64,000 nucleotides of DNA from Prevotella sp. AGR2160 (lineage in GTDB: Bacteria > Bacteroidota > Bacteroidia > Bacteroidales > Bacteroidaceae), in the NCBI RefSeq assembly GCF_000424185.1, contig NZ_AUJK01000007.1, positions 1 to 64,000 of the forward strand. The letters are read 5' to 3'. Shown one piece after another: positions 16,675 through 26,339 of this stretch (positions are counted from its first letter, which is position 1; each line of letters starts with the position of its first letter). The notes under the pieces were generated by a model that worked only from the letters and a program-made list of their open reading frames with translations, was not told where the DNA came from and did not search any database. The translations under genes and the position numbers were made by a program.

Positions 16675-18213
16675 TTACTTCTTTACTCCTATCTTGATTT
16701 GTTTGCAGAGGATGGAGATCTCCACGGCGAGCATGGTCGTGAAGAGGATGAGGAAGAGGAAGAAGGTCAGGGCGATGGAGCCACTGCGCAGGTCAGAGAC
16801 GGCGACCCACGTGGGCAGCATGTCCTGGATCGTCCACGGCTGACGGCCGAGCTCCGCCACCATCCATCCGCTCTCACTGGCTATCCAGACCAATGGGATG
16901 GCGACGAGGGCCACAACATGCACCCAGCGCCAGCGGCTGTCGGCGAGATCCTTCCGGTAAGCGAGATAGGTCTGAAGGGCGAAGAAGAGGATGAACAGAC
17001 AGCCGAGGCCGACCATGATGCGGAAGCACCAGAAGTTCAACGGGATATTCGGCACGGTCTGATGGGCATCCTTCACGTAGCCATAACCGAAATACGCCAT
17101 ATTCTCCTTGATCGTCTGCCTCACGTGAGCGCTATGGTCTCCCTTGCGGTAGGCGCTGACGGCGACAATGGCCTTTTTGCCTCGGGCAATCTTCTCCTTC
17201 AGCGATGGCACACGGGTACCGTCATGGGCCGTATAGCCCTCGATGATATCGTTCACGCCGGGCACGAACCCATGGAAGTCATGGGTTGCCATGAACGACA
17301 GGGCGTAGGGGATACCGACACGCAAGGGCGGCTCCTGCTCCTTCTGCCAGTCAGGCTGCTTGAAGGGGTTCACCCAGGCCACGGCCGTGAGACTCTGGTC
17401 CGTGCCACCACGATAGTTGGCCTCCATGGCCGCGAGCTTCATCGGTTGCACCCGGGCCACCTGATAGCCCGAGCGGTCGCCCGTGAAAGCGGCCAGCAGT
17501 GAGGCACAGAGACCCACGACGGCGCCGATACGAATACTCGCCTTCGCCAACCGCTGCTCACGGTGCTTCAACAGATACCAGCCGCTGACGGCCACCGTGA
17601 AGACGGCACCGATGATCCATGACGACGTGACGGTATGGCAGAACTTGTCTACGGCGAAGGGCGACAGGGCGACATCCACGAAACTCGTCATCTCACAGCG
17701 CATCGTGTCGGGGTTGAACGTCTGACCGATGGGATACTGCATCCATGCGTTAGCCACGAGGATCCACCAGGCGGAGATCGTCGCGCCGAGGCCCGTGAGC
17801 CATGTCGAGGCGAGATGGAAGCCCGGTCCCACCTTCTTCCAGCCGAAGAACATCACGGCCACGAAAGTCGACTCCATGAAGAAGGCGAAAATGCCCTCAA
17901 TGGCCAGCGGCGCACCGAAAATATCGCCGACGAACCAGGAGTAGTTGCTCCAGTTCGTACCAAACTCAAACTCGAGGATGATTCCCGTGGCCACACCCAT
18001 GGCGAAGTTCACGCCGAAGAGGCGCTGCCAGAACTGTGCCACGGTCTTCCAGAAAGGATCCCGTGTGCGGTAATAGACGGTCTCGGCAATGCCCATGACG
18101 AGGGCCAGGCCAAGCGTCAGGGGGACAAAGAGCCAGTGATAGGCCGCCGTGAGGGCGAACTGGGCCCTCGACCAGTCGACGACGGAGGTCGTCACATCTA
18201 ATAAGGTTAGCAT
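16675..18213 (-). CDS. cydA: Cytochrome bd ubiquinol oxidase subunit I
   Basis: CydA holds hemes b558, b595 and d. In this 512-residue protein the axial histidine equivalent to E. coli H19 is H26 in AAYHWLFVPLTLGLAL, and the second conserved histidine lies in DKFCHTVTSSWIIG. The GRQPWTIQ and MVGLGCLF blocks are present in the C-terminal half, and the quinol-binding loop is short to moderate. It is the second gene of the DUF4492-cydA-cydB unit and starts 26 bases after the DUF4492 stop. Confidence 0.97.
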   Translation of the reverse strand: MLTLLDVTTSVVDWSRAQFALTAAYHWLFVPLTLGLALVMGIAETVYYRTRDPFWKTVAQFWQRLFGVNFAMGVATGIILEFEFGTNWSNYSWFVGDIFGAPLAIEGIFAFFMESTFVAVMFFGWKKVGPGFHLASTWLTGLGATISAWWILVANAWMQYPIGQTFNPDTMRCEMTSFVDVALSPFAVDKFCHTVTSSWIIGAVFTVAVSGWYLLKHREQRLAKASIRIGAVVGLCASLLAAFTGDRSGYQVARVQPMKLAAMEANYRGGTDQSLTAVAWVNPFKQPDWQKEQEPPLRVGIPYALSFMATHDFHGFVPGVNDIIEGYTAHDGTRVPSLKEKIARGKKAIVAVSAYRKGDHSAHVRQTIKENMAYFGYGYVKDAHQTVPNIPLNFWCFRIMVGLGCLFILFFALQTYLAYRKDLADSRWRWVHVVALVAIPLVWIASESGWMVAELGRQPWTIQDMLPTWVAVSDLRSGSIALTFFLFLILFTTMLAVEISILCKQIKIGVKK

Positions 18214-18239
18214 AGGCTGTATAAGGATTAATAATTGTT

Positions 18240-18455
18240 TTATTTCGGTAAGAGCTGGCCGGACACATACTGCGCCGCACTTTCGTTCCCCTTATGCTCA
18301 TCGATGAAGTTGGGGAAGAAGAAGAGTTTCAGGACGACAAAAATGATGAAGAGCTTGATGAGGATCACCGCCCACAGCACCTTGCCGACCGTCATACTCC
18401 GGAACCCGTCAACATAAAACCGGATGACACGCAGGAAAAGATTGTTTCGTTTCAT
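18240..18455 (-). CDS. DUF4492 single-span membrane protein preceding cydAB
   Basis: This 71-residue protein (MKRNNLFLRVIRFYVDGFRSMTV...) has one long hydrophobic helix (VLWAVILIKLFIIFVVLKLFFF) and matches DUF4492, a family typically found just ahead of cydAB in Bacteroidota and related phyla. An assembly or accessory subunit role for cytochrome bd is likely but unproven. Its ATG follows a consensus -7 box by only four bases, so the transcript is probably leaderless. Confidence 0.88.
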   Translation of the reverse strand: MKRNNLFLRVIRFYVDGFRSMTVGKVLWAVILIKLFIIFVVLKLFFFPNFIDEHKGNESAAQYVSGQLLPK

Positions 18456-18459
18456 GCCA

Positions 18460-18491
18460 CAAATATAGAAATAATTTCGGAATGAAACAAA
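18460..18491 (-). promoter_or_regulatory. Promoter of DUF4492-cydAB (TTTG-N20-TATATTTG), probably leaderless
   Basis: On the minus strand TTTG (18488-18491) and TATATTTG (18460-18467) are exactly 20 bases apart. The G of the -7 box is followed by TGGC and then the ATG at 18455, so transcription should begin at or next to the start codon. Confidence 0.75.
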
Positions 18492-18510
18492 GGTTTATTA
18501 AAGAAATTAC

Positions 18511-18555
18511 AAAAAAAATCGGCGCCATCCTCCGCGAAAGCGGGAGAGGACGCCG
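18511..18555 (-). terminator. Terminator of glgP
   Basis: On the minus strand CGGCGTCCTC...GCGGAGGATGGCGCCG forms an imperfect long hairpin with a GAAA-type loop, followed by ATTTTTTTT. It lies 27 bases after the glgP stop and protects the cyd promoter from read-through. Confidence 0.75.
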
Positions 18556-18581
18556 AAATTTATATGATAAGTGGGAATGGA

Positions 18582-21137
18582 TTAGTCAAGCCATTTCACG
18601 TAGCAGAAGTCCTGACGGTGAGGCAGGAACTTGTTCTGCGGGAACATGCGAACGCCGAGGCGGAAGTTGCCGGCGCGGTCGGGATCGATGGTAGCCTCGA
18701 AGGTATAGTCATTGCCCTGGTGCTTGACCATCTTGAACGGATAGACCTTGTAAACCTTGCGGTCGGAAGGATCCGTCTCCGGCTTCAGCGCCACGAGTTC
18801 CAGACCGATGGCATTGTCGAGGCCCTGCTCATTGATGGTGTAAGAAACCTTGTATTTCTTACCCGTCTCAGCCCCCTCATCAAGACCGGACTTGCTGACG
18901 ACATTGATGTTGTCCCAGCGCTCAGCGACGGTCTCCTTCCAGAGCGCGATATCCTTAGCGAGCTTGTTGTCATCGGCAGCAAGCTTCTTGAAGCGGGCAG
19001 CCTCCTTGTTGTAGAACTTGTCGTAGTAGTCATCGAGCTGGCGCTTCATCGTATAGTGAGGCGCGATGGTAGCGATGGAGTTCTTGATGACCTGTACCCA
19101 CTCCGTAGAGTAAGCCTTATCACCCTTGTTGTAGTACATCGGGATGATCTCATTCTCGAGGAGGTTATAGATGGTAGCGGCATCGAGGGCGTCCTGATAG
19201 GACTGGTTCTGATAGGTACGCTCCTGCGGCAGCGCCCAACCGGCACCCTTACGGTAGCCTTCTACCCACCAACCGTCGAGGACGGAGAGGTTGACGACAC
19301 CGTTCATCTCAGCCTTCTCACCGGACGTACCGCTGGCCTCGAGGGGACGTGTCGGCGTGTTCATCCAGATATCGACACCGGAGACGAGGCGACGGGCGAG
19401 CTGCATGTCGTAGTCCTCGAGGAAAATGATCTTGCCGAGGAACTCGGGACGCTGGCTGATCTCGAAGATCTTCTTGATCAGGCCCTGGCCGGCGCCGTCA
19501 GCGGGGTGAGCCTTACCGGAGAAGAAGAACAGGACGGGACGCTCGGGGTTGTTGACGATCTTGTTCAGACGGTCGAGATCGGTGAAGAGCAGATGAGCAC
19601 GCTTATAAGTAGCGAAACGACGGCAGAAACCGATCATCAGCGCATTCGGGTTGATACGCTCGAGGAGGGACATCACACGGGCAGGATCACCCTGGTTCTT
19701 CAGCCACGTCTGCGTGAACTTCTCACGGATATAGGCCACGAGTTTCTTCTTCAGGGCGAAACGGGTATCCCAGATCTCGTCGTCGGGGACGTTGTAGATG
19801 GCATGCCAGATCTCCTCGTTGCTCTGATCGCTCATGAAGGTCGGATCGAAATACTTGTCGTAGACCTTACGCCACTCCGTAGCCGTCCACGTCGGGAAGT
19901 GCACACCATTGGTGACATAGCCCACGTGGTTCTCCTCGGGGAAGTAGCCCTTCCAGATGTTGGAGAACATCTTCTGGCTGACCCATCCGTGGAGCTTGGA
20001 GACACCGTTGACCTCCTGGCAGGTGTTGCAGGCGAAGATGGACATACAGAAGCGCTCGCTGTGGTCATCGGGGTTCTCACGGCCCATGCCGATGAACTCA
20101 TCCCAGGAGATGCCGAGTTTGGCGGGATAGCCACCCATGTACTTGCCGAAGAGAGACTCGTCGAAGTAGTCATGACCGGCAGGAACAGGAGTATGAACGG
20201 TATAGAGGGAAGAGGCACGTACGAGCTCGAGAGCCTGGTTGAACGTCAGGCCGCTGTCGACATAGTCGCAGAGGCGCTGGAGGTTACACAGGGCGGCATG
20301 GCCCTCGTTGCAGTGGTAGATATCCTTCTTGATGCCGAGTTTCTTCAGCGTGAGGATACCGCCGATGCCGAGGAGGATCTCCTGCTTCAGACGGTTCTCC
20401 CAGTCACCACCATAGAGGCTGTGGGTGATCGGACGGTCGAACTCAGAGTTCATGTCGTTGTCGGTATCGAGGAGGTAGAGCTTGATACGGCCGACATTGA
20501 CCTGCCAAACATAGGCATGCACCTGATAGTTGACATAGGGGACATCGACGACGACGGGGTTGCCGTCCTTGTCGAGGACACGCTCGATGGGCAGGTTGTT
20601 GAAGTTCTGCGCCTCATATTTGGCGATCTGCTGACCGTCCATGCTCAGCGTCTGCTTGAAGTAACCGTAGCGATAGAGGAAACCGACGGCGCACATGTCG
20701 ACATTGGAGTCGGAAGCCTCCTTGAGGTAGTCACCGGCGAGCATGCCGAGACCACCGGAGTAGATCTTCAGCACCTGGTTCAGACCATACTCCATGGAGA
20801 AGTAGGCCACAGAGGGGCGCTTGCTGTTCGGCTTGACAGCCATGTATTTCTTGAAGGCGTCGTAGACATCCTTCACTTTCTTCATGAGGATCTTATCCTT
20901 GACAATCTCCTCCATGCGGTCGTAGCTCAGACGGTCGAGGAGCAGAACGGGGTTCTCTTCTACTTTCTCGTAGAGGTCAGCATCGAGGCTCTTGAAGAGA
21001 TCCCGGGCCTCATAGTTCCATGCCCACCACATGTTGTGAGCCAGCTCATTGAGACATTTGAGCTGTTCCGGAAGACGAGATTTGATCGTGACCTGCTTCC
21101 ACTGGGGAGCGTTCACATAGTCAGCTTTGATTTTCAT
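18582..21137 (-). CDS. glgP: Alpha-glucan (glycogen) phosphorylase
   Basis: This GT35 enzyme of 851 residues phosphorolyses glycogen or maltodextrins to glucose 1-phosphate. It begins with a DUF3417-like segment ([20 protein letters not shown]) typical of the short bacterial phosphorylase type, followed by [28 protein letters not shown]. The pyridoxal phosphate lysine is K608 within [14 protein letters not shown]. There is no N-terminal phosphorylation and AMP-site region as in animal enzymes. It starts 42 bases after the glycogen synthase stop and so is co-transcribed with the synthetic enzyme. Confidence 0.94.
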   Translation of the reverse strand: MKIKADYVNAPQWKQVTIKSRLPEQLKCLNELAHNMWWAWNYEARDLFKSLDADLYEKVEENPVLLLDRLSYDRMEEIVKDKILMKKVKDVYDAFKKYMAVKPNSKRPSVAYFSMEYGLNQVLKIYSGGLGMLAGDYLKEASDSNVDMCAVGFLYRYGYFKQTLSMDGQQIAKYEAQNFNNLPIERVLDKDGNPVVVDVPYVNYQVHAYVWQVNVGRIKLYLLDTDNDMNSEFDRPITHSLYGGDWENRLKQEILLGIGGILTLKKLGIKKDIYHCNEGHAALCNLQRLCDYVDSGLTFNQALELVRASSLYTVHTPVPAGHDYFDESLFGKYMGGYPAKLGISWDEFIGMGRENPDDHSERFCMSIFACNTCQEVNGVSKLHGWVSQKMFSNIWKGYFPEENHVGYVTNGVHFPTWTATEWRKVYDKYFDPTFMSDQSNEEIWHAIYNVPDDEIWDTRFALKKKLVAYIREKFTQTWLKNQGDPARVMSLLERINPNALMIGFCRRFATYKRAHLLFTDLDRLNKIVNNPERPVLFFFSGKAHPADGAGQGLIKKIFEISQRPEFLGKIIFLEDYDMQLARRLVSGVDIWMNTPTRPLEASGTSGEKAEMNGVVNLSVLDGWWVEGYRKGAGWALPQERTYQNQSYQDALDAATIYNLLENEIIPMYYNKGDKAYSTEWVQVIKNSIATIAPHYTMKRQLDDYYDKFYNKEAARFKKLAADDNKLAKDIALWKETVAERWDNINVVSKSGLDEGAETGKKYKVSYTINEQGLDNAIGLELVALKPETDPSDRKVYKVYPFKMVKHQGNDYTFEATIDPDRAGNFRLGVRMFPQNKFLPHRQDFCYVKWLD

Positions 21138-21179
21138 AAATAAATTTGATTTGTTATTTACACTATATATTCCTAAATA

Positions 21180-22850
21180 CTAAATTTCCTTTAAACGCTC
21201 TTCCATACGTCGAAGCGCGAAGTCGTATGCACGCAGATAATTCTTGATGAATTTTCCCCAAAGCGCCTTGCGGGAGATCATCTCCGCGTGATGACGGGCT
21301 GCCTTAACCCGCTTTTCATCGAAAGCAGCGAACTCCTCCACCGTGGTTTTGATGGCATCGGCCACCTCGTTATAATTACTGTCGGTACGGTGGATAACCT
21401 TCACTCCTTCCAAGATCTCAGAATAATGCCCGCACTCACTGTTCACCCATAGTCCGAAACCCGCAAGATCGGTCGTGATACACGGCACCTTGAAGGCGAC
21501 GGCCTCCAACGGCGTATATCCCCATGGTTCATAATAAGAGGGATAGATACAGAGATCATTACCCAGAATGACGTCGAAATAGGGTTTGTTGACAATGCCA
21601 TCATCACCCAGAAGGTAACAGGGGATAAAGATGAGCTTGACATGTCCGGCCTGCGTGTTGTCGAAACCGATGGAACGCATCATACCCAACACCTGGTCCT
21701 GGTCCATGTTATGGAGCCAGTGGGTGATCTCCGGCTGCTGCAGGGCATTGCGGTAATTGCCATCCCTCTTCAGTCGCCTCTGCAGATCGCCGCGGGGACC
21801 AGAGACCCATCCCGGTACCTCTATGAAGGCCAGGACGTCTTTCTTCAGATTCTCATCGGTCCGCAAGCGGTTCATGGCATCAATGAAGACATCAATACCT
21901 TTATTCCGAAACTCGTAACGACCGGAGATAGAGGCGATGAGGATATCATCCTTCTCCGTGTAACGGGTGCCAATGAGGGCATTGGCGATATGGATCAATG
22001 TGCGGCGGGCTTCACGGCGCTTCCGGGCGAAGATGGCCCCCTGCGGCACGAAGTCATTCTCGAAACCATTGGGCAATACCACATCAGCCGGTTTCTCCAA
22101 CAGCTGGGCACACTCACGATTCGTGATCTCAGATACGGTAGTAAAACAATCCACATATTTGGCGGTCTGTTTCTCTATGGAGTGCTTACTCTGCATATTG
22201 AGTTCCTGAGCCATCTGATCACCATTATAGCCGCTCAGATAGTCATACAGCGGTTTGTTATTACCGGCAATGCTGCGACCGATACTTGTGGCATGCGTCG
22301 TAAAAATCGTTGCAATCTGTGGGATCGCATGATGGATATATAACAATCCCAGGCCACACATCCACTCATTACCATGGAAGATGACTTTCTTGGTACAAGG
22401 GATTTCATGCTTATAGAAGCTCTCTACCACTTTTCCTGCGGCATAAGAGAACATCGAAGCCTCATCATAATCTCCATAAGCATGAAGACTGTCAACTTGG
22501 TAAAGTTCCCATAAACGAGTATAGATATGATCCTTCATCTGATAGAAGGGCTTAAAGTCTACAAGGATGGCTATAGGCTTTCCGGGGACCTTCCAACGAC
22601 CGACACGGACGAAGAGCCCTTCGCGAGCAGCCACTTGCCTCCAGGAAGCCAAGAGACTGTCATCTTGTTCAAAGAACGGACAGTCTTTGTCCCCCCAACA
22701 ATCCGGACCAATAAAAATCACGTGATCCTGCAACATGTCTTGCAATGTCTTAGCACGCGTGGAAAGAACGGCATAAATGCCGCCTACCTTATTGCATACC
22801 TCCCAACTCGCTTCAAAGATATAGTCGGGACTTTTTAAAAACTTTGCCAT
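21180..22850 (-). CDS. Glycogen synthase, GT3 (eukaryote-like) family
   Basis: The 556-residue product opens with YIFEASWEVCNKVGGIYAVLSTRAKTL, the GT3 signature, and has the double-glutamate catalytic block SYYEPWGYTPLEA (E441 and E449). The first domain includes FHGNEWMCGLGLLYIHHAIPQ and TTHATSIGRSIAG. Unlike GlgA (GT5), GT3 enzymes usually take UDP-glucose, which I infer here from family. It heads the two-gene unit with glgP and has a good promoter 21 bases upstream of the start. No glgB or glgC is in the window. Confidence 0.92.
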   Translation of the reverse strand: MAKFLKSPDYIFEASWEVCNKVGGIYAVLSTRAKTLQDMLQDHVIFIGPDCWGDKDCPFFEQDDSLLASWRQVAAREGLFVRVGRWKVPGKPIAILVDFKPFYQMKDHIYTRLWELYQVDSLHAYGDYDEASMFSYAAGKVVESFYKHEIPCTKKVIFHGNEWMCGLGLLYIHHAIPQIATIFTTHATSIGRSIAGNNKPLYDYLSGYNGDQMAQELNMQSKHSIEKQTAKYVDCFTTVSEITNRECAQLLEKPADVVLPNGFENDFVPQGAIFARKRREARRTLIHIANALIGTRYTEKDDILIASISGRYEFRNKGIDVFIDAMNRLRTDENLKKDVLAFIEVPGWVSGPRGDLQRRLKRDGNYRNALQQPEITHWLHNMDQDQVLGMMRSIGFDNTQAGHVKLIFIPCYLLGDDGIVNKPYFDVILGNDLCIYPSYYEPWGYTPLEAVAFKVPCITTDLAGFGLWVNSECGHYSEILEGVKVIHRTDSNYNEVADAIKTTVEEFAAFDEKRVKAARHHAEMISRKALWGKFIKNYLRAYDFALRRMEERLKEI

Positions 22851-22870
22851 AACACAAACTATTACGTGTG

Positions 22871-22901
22871 CAAAGTTAACATAAAATTTAAGAAATTCAA
22901 A
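22871..22901 (-). promoter_or_regulatory. Promoter of glycogen synthase-glgP (TTTG-N19-TAACTTTG)
   Basis: Minus-strand TTTG (22898-22901) and TAACTTTG (22871-22878) are 19 bases apart; the ATG is at 22850, giving a short leader of about 15 bases. Confidence 0.75.
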
Positions 22902-22972
22902 TTTTAATTCAAGAAATAATGAAAAATTTTGAAAAAAAATATGAAATAATAGGATCTGATCTGTTTTTTAAC

Positions 22973-22980
22973 TATCTTTG
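22973..22980 (+). promoter_or_regulatory. -7 box of the 23028 gene (TATCTTTG)
   Basis: TATCTTTG matches the consensus, 47 bases before the start codon. The -33 position is poor. It is divergent from the glycogen operon promoter. Confidence 0.55.
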
Positions 22981-23027
22981 CAGCATTAAAGATAGCAAAA
23001 TGTAATATCGACTCAACAGAAAAGACA

Positions 23028-23453
23028 ATGAAAAAAGTAATCACATTTCTATACTGTCTGTTATTCACCGTCATGGCCTTCGCCGCCAAGCCGGACAGTA
23101 CCCTCTTCAAGGGCTATCTCTATAACGCACAGTATGAGGTCTATTTGCGCATCAACTTTTATGAGAATGATGTCACCATCCCACACTACGAGGACCTTTA
23201 TGGTCCACTGCCCGGGTTCTTCGGTGATATCCACGACGGCCGCCGCTGGCTCATCACCACAGCTACCATCAAGGGCCGAACGGCATCCATAGAACTCAGC
23301 AACGACTATGGCAGTGAGGATCTCCAAGCGACGCTGACGGCGGAGAAAGATGGTTCCTTCACGTTACGCCAAGGCAAGGGCAGCACACTGAAAATCGCCC
23401 GCAACCGGAAATGGGTGAAAATGCCGGGGGAAATGACGTTCGTAAAGAAGTAG
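23028..23453 (+). CDS. Small secreted protein of unknown function
   Basis: The 141-residue product has a signal peptide (MKKVITFLYCLLFTVMAFAA) and a beta-rich mature part (KGYLYNAQYEVYLRINFYENDVT..., with HDGRRWLITTATIKGRTASIEL). The pattern suggests a small beta-barrel or lipocalin-like fold, but I recognise no family. It stands alone between a divergent glycogen operon and a convergent metallo-hydrolase gene. Its TAG stop is provided by the first bases of a palindromic repeat (23450-23479). Confidence 0.75.
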   Translation: MKKVITFLYCLLFTVMAFAAKPDSTLFKGYLYNAQYEVYLRINFYENDVTIPHYEDLYGPLPGFFGDIHDGRRWLITTATIKGRTASIELSNDYGSEDLQATLTAEKDGSFTLRQGKGSTLKIARNRKWVKMPGEMTFVKK

Positions 23454-23479
23454 GTGGCCGCAATAGGACGGCCACCTAC
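23450..23479. terminator. GTAGGTGGCC palindrome between convergent genes (short family, copy 2)
   Basis: GTAGGTGGCC (23450-23459) and GGCCACCTAC (23470-23479) form a perfect ten-pair stem with a ten-base loop between two convergent genes, so it could act as a bidirectional terminator although T runs are lacking. Its reverse complement is the same as the copy at 32126 through the first arm, the loop and most of the second arm. It contains the TAG stop of the upstream gene. Confidence 0.6.
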
Positions 23480-24261
23480 AATTCGCCATTGATATCCATA
23501 ACTTCCCCATCATATCCGAACTTCACGCCCTCAGGCAACCGGGCGTTAGCCTTATCGTGGAGACCGATCTGATGGGTGACATGGATGAGTCGGGTCTTTC
23601 GGGCCCCGATGCGGCGGGCCACCCGGATGGCATCATCGACGAGTTGATGACTGTGATGGGGACGGTCGAAACGCAGGGCATTGATGACGAGGGTATCGAC
23701 ACCCTCGAGATAAGCATACTCACTGTCGTCCATCCGTTTCATATCAGTGATATAAGCAAAGGTGCCGATGCGGAAGCCGAGGATCGGCAACTGGTCATGA
23801 TAGACCCTCAGGGGCATGACCTCGATATCACCTGTCGTCAACGGCTCATGGACGCGGATATCATGGATCCTCAGAATCGGTGCCCCGGGATAGAGCGCCT
23901 TCGGATCAGAGGGGAAACAGTAGGGCATCACCTGCCGCAACCGTTCGTCGACGCCTGTTTCGGCATAGACATCGATGCCCTGGAAAGCATAACAGTAAGG
24001 CCGCAGGTCATCAAGTCCCGCCACATGATCATAATGACTATGGGTAATGAGAACGCCGTCGATACGACGGAAGGGTACCGTCAGCAGTTGCTGGCGGATA
24101 TCCGGTCCGGCATCGATGAGCAGACGTGTCGTCGCCGTCTCTACGAGGGCGGCACAGCGCAGGCGATGGTCTCTCGGATCCTTGCTCTGACAGACCTCAC
24201 AGTTGCAACCCAATACGGGTACGCCACTTGACGTACCCGTGCCTAATAATGTTACTTTCAT
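23476..24261 (-). CDS. MBL-fold metallo-hydrolase (PhnP-like phosphodiesterase family)
   Basis: The 261-residue protein carries THSHYDHVAG (H74, H76, D78, H79), the two-metal beta-lactamase-fold signature, and an N-terminal LGCNCEVC cluster (C19, C21, C24) that matches the structural zinc site of PhnP-type phosphoribosyl cyclic phosphodiesterases. Later histidines fall in VYHDQLPI and DRPHHSHQ. No phosphonate genes are present, so a general cyclic phosphodiesterase or tRNase-like role is equally possible. It starts 11 bases downstream of the murB stop and is probably co-transcribed with murB and the DUF4348 gene. Confidence 0.88.
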   Translation of the reverse strand: MKVTLLGTGTSSGVPVLGCNCEVCQSKDPRDHRLRCAALVETATTRLLIDAGPDIRQQLLTVPFRRIDGVLITHSHYDHVAGLDDLRPYCYAFQGIDVYAETGVDERLRQVMPYCFPSDPKALYPGAPILRIHDIRVHEPLTTGDIEVMPLRVYHDQLPILGFRIGTFAYITDMKRMDDSEYAYLEGVDTLVINALRFDRPHHSHQLVDDAIRVARRIGARKTRLIHVTHQIGLHDKANARLPEGVKFGYDGEVMDINGEL

Positions 24262-24272
24262 TCAAATCAAAA

Positions 24273-25304
24273 TCAGCGGATATTGACTTCGGGATAAATA
24301 TCGATACCGAACTTATCCTTCACGGCCTGTTGAACGGTATGACAGAGACGGACGACTTCCTCTCCCGTGGCACCACCGAGGTTGACAAGGACGAGGGCTT
24401 GCTTACTGTAGACCCCGGCACGTCCGAGGCTACGGCCCTTCCAGCCACACTGTTCGATCATCCATCCGGCGGGGATCTTATAGCGGTCGGCCTCGCCATC
24501 AACACCCTTCATGACATAATGGGGCATGTCGGGATAGTCCTTCAGCAGGCGCTGGTAGGTCTCTTCCGGAACGATGGGGTTCATGAAGAAGCTACCGGCA
24601 TTGCCATAGTCCTTCGGATCGGGGAGCTTCCGTCGGCGGATCTCGATAATCGTATCCCTCAACTGTCCGGCCGTCGGCACACGGATCCCTTTCTCTTCCA
24701 ATGCAGCACGGATATTGCCATAGTCGAGACGGGGATTGAAAATCTTATTGAACCGATAGGTGACATGGGTGATGAGATATTGATCCCGCCACTCATGCTT
24801 GAACTTGCTCTGGCGGTAGCTATAGCCGCAATCGGAGGCAGCAATCGTCACCACCCGGCCCGTAGCGATCTCCACGGCCTCCACGGTGTCGATGAGATCA
24901 CAGGCCTCGGCACCATAGGCACCGATATTCTGCACGGCACTGGCTCCGACCTCGCCGGGAATAAGGCTGAGGTTCTCGGCACCATACCAACTGTGGGCTA
25001 CGGCATAGGCCACAATATCGTCGAAGGTCTCACCACTGCCACAGCGCAGCCATACCGCCTCCGGTGTCTCGCGGACCACCTCCCTACCGAGGATTGCGGA
25101 ATGGAGGACAGTGCCCGGATAGTCGCCCGTGAGCAGGAGGTTACTGCCGCCACCGAGGAGCAGCAAGGGCTCATCAGCTTTGGTCAGGGCCTTGACGAGC
25201 TGCTGCGCGTCCTCCGTGGACGCATACTCCACAAATTTCCGGCATCGGGCATCGATGCCGAAGGTGTTGTGGTGCAAGAGGTTATAGTCGTTATATATCT
25301 GCAT
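24273..25304 (-). CDS. murB: UDP-N-acetylmuramate dehydrogenase
   Basis: MurB reduces UDP-GlcNAc-enolpyruvate to UDP-MurNAc with NADPH and FAD in the cytoplasm. At 343 residues it is the E. coli-type (type I) enzyme. Visible features are LLGGGSNLLL (FAD pyrophosphate loop), GASAVQNIGAYG, the inserted YRQSKFKHEWRD segment of type I MurB with its catalytic tyrosine, GNAGSFFMNP with the catalytic serine, and the C-terminal INIR-like end (GIDIYPEVNIR). It lies between the DUF4348 lipoprotein gene (13 bases upstream) and the metallo-hydrolase gene. Confidence 0.97.
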   Translation of the reverse strand: MQIYNDYNLLHHNTFGIDARCRKFVEYASTEDAQQLVKALTKADEPLLLLGGGSNLLLTGDYPGTVLHSAILGREVVRETPEAVWLRCGSGETFDDIVAYAVAHSWYGAENLSLIPGEVGASAVQNIGAYGAEACDLIDTVEAVEIATGRVVTIAASDCGYSYRQSKFKHEWRDQYLITHVTYRFNKIFNPRLDYGNIRAALEEKGIRVPTAGQLRDTIIEIRRRKLPDPKDYGNAGSFFMNPIVPEETYQRLLKDYPDMPHYVMKGVDGEADRYKIPAGWMIEQCGWKGRSLGRAGVYSKQALVLVNLGGATGEEVVRLCHTVQQAVKDKFGIDIYPEVNIR

Positions 25305-25317
25305 AAATGATTATTAT

Positions 25318-26175
25318 TTACACGCTCATGGCCATCAGAAGCCAGCGGCCATGGCGCAGACGGAACGTGAACTCCTGTTCGAGGCCGTTGGCGATACCCC
25401 GGATGACGAAGATCTTCTGCGTACTCTCCGTATATTTCTGGCCATAGATGATATTATAAATCATCCCCGTAGGCAATTTCGGCGCAAACATCGGCCACTG
25501 CTGTGGCAGCAGGTCACCCGTGAGGGTCGAGAAGTCATCATCGGGATTCGGACCCGTAAACTTCACGGGATTGTTGATATGCCGCATCTGGAATGCCGTA
25601 TCCGTGGCAAAACGCTGATAGAACTTCAAGAAACTGGCATTCATATTCTGATACATCGGTTTCACGTTGAGCGAGGTGAGGTTCCATTTGCCATTGATAC
25701 GGTTGAAGAGATACTGCTTCACGGTCTTCTTATTGAAATAAATCTTCTCTATAACGACATGATCTATGGTCGTATCCTTGGCCAATTTCATCTGCTTCAT
25801 ATTATCGAAGATCAGCGTATAAAAGTCTTGCCGCATGAAGAAATGTTCCATCTTCCAACTACTCTTTGGCAGTTTTCCGGCCAATTTGCCATTCTTGTAT
25901 ACCGGCAGGGGGAATATCGTACGCTTCATCTGTAGACGCTTGTTGGCGGCATAGTTGAAGATAAAGTCGTCGAAGAGCTCATCGGCCGCCTTCGGCATCG
26001 GCGTCGAGGCGATCAGCTGCTCCGTGGAATCCTCCTCCGTGGTATCCGGCGCCATGGTCATCGTCGACGTTGAATCTTCGGACACAGGCTTAGGCTTCTT
26101 GTCCGTACAACCTCCCTCCGTGAAGAGAAAAGCCACGAGCAGGAGTCCCAAGAAACTCTCAAAAAACTTTCTCAT
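25318..26175 (-). CDS. DUF4348-type lipoprotein
   Basis: The 285-residue protein has an N-terminal hydrophobic signal ending in EGGC (C23), so it is probably a lipoprotein, although the lipobox is not canonical. An S/T/D/E-rich spacer follows, then a domain (ADELFDDFIFNYAANKRLQMKR... to the end) resembling DUF4348. Function is unknown; similar Bacteroidota proteins are predicted to sit in the periplasm. It is the first gene of the unit DUF4348-murB-metallo-hydrolase. The C-terminal FRLRHGRWLLMAMSV strand fits an NTF2-like beta sheet, which is a guess. Confidence 0.72.
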   Translation of the reverse strand: MRKFFESFLGLLLVAFLFTEGGCTDKKPKPVSEDSTSTMTMAPDTTEEDSTEQLIASTPMPKAADELFDDFIFNYAANKRLQMKRTIFPLPVYKNGKLAGKLPKSSWKMEHFFMRQDFYTLIFDNMKQMKLAKDTTIDHVVIEKIYFNKKTVKQYLFNRINGKWNLTSLNVKPMYQNMNASFLKFYQRFATDTAFQMRHINNPVKFTGPNPDDDFSTLTGDLLPQQWPMFAPKLPTGMIYNIIYGQKYTESTQKIFVIRGIANGLEQEFTFRLRHGRWLLMAMSV

Positions 26176-26250
26176 AGCTAACTAAACTAATTCTTTGCAA
26201 AATTAAGCATAATTTTATAGACCTCCAAAGATTTTTTCAAAAAGATTTTG

Positions 26251-26258
26251 TAACTTTG
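26251..26258 (+). promoter_or_regulatory. -7 box of pheS (TAACTTTG)
   Basis: TAACTTTG matches the consensus; the expected -33 box is weak. It leaves a leader of about 75-80 bases before the pheS start, with a small GGGTC...GGCCC dyad but no attenuator that I can recognise. Confidence 0.55.
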
Positions 26259-26339
26259 CATTTGATTTATCAACAATCGGGTCTGCCTCCTTCGGAACAG
26301 GGCCCGCGAGACGACAGGAAAATTAAAACATTATATAGC

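Noticed and set aside
18564..21143. An 859-codon plus-strand open frame antisense to glgP
   Set aside because: It mirrors the third-position GC bias of glgP. Its translation is rich in L, V, D, E, G and H without motifs, and glgP is unmistakable on the other strand.
26259..26339. Phenylalanine-codon attenuator in the pheS leader
   Set aside because: No short ORF with consecutive Phe codons and no terminator/antiterminator pair in the leader.
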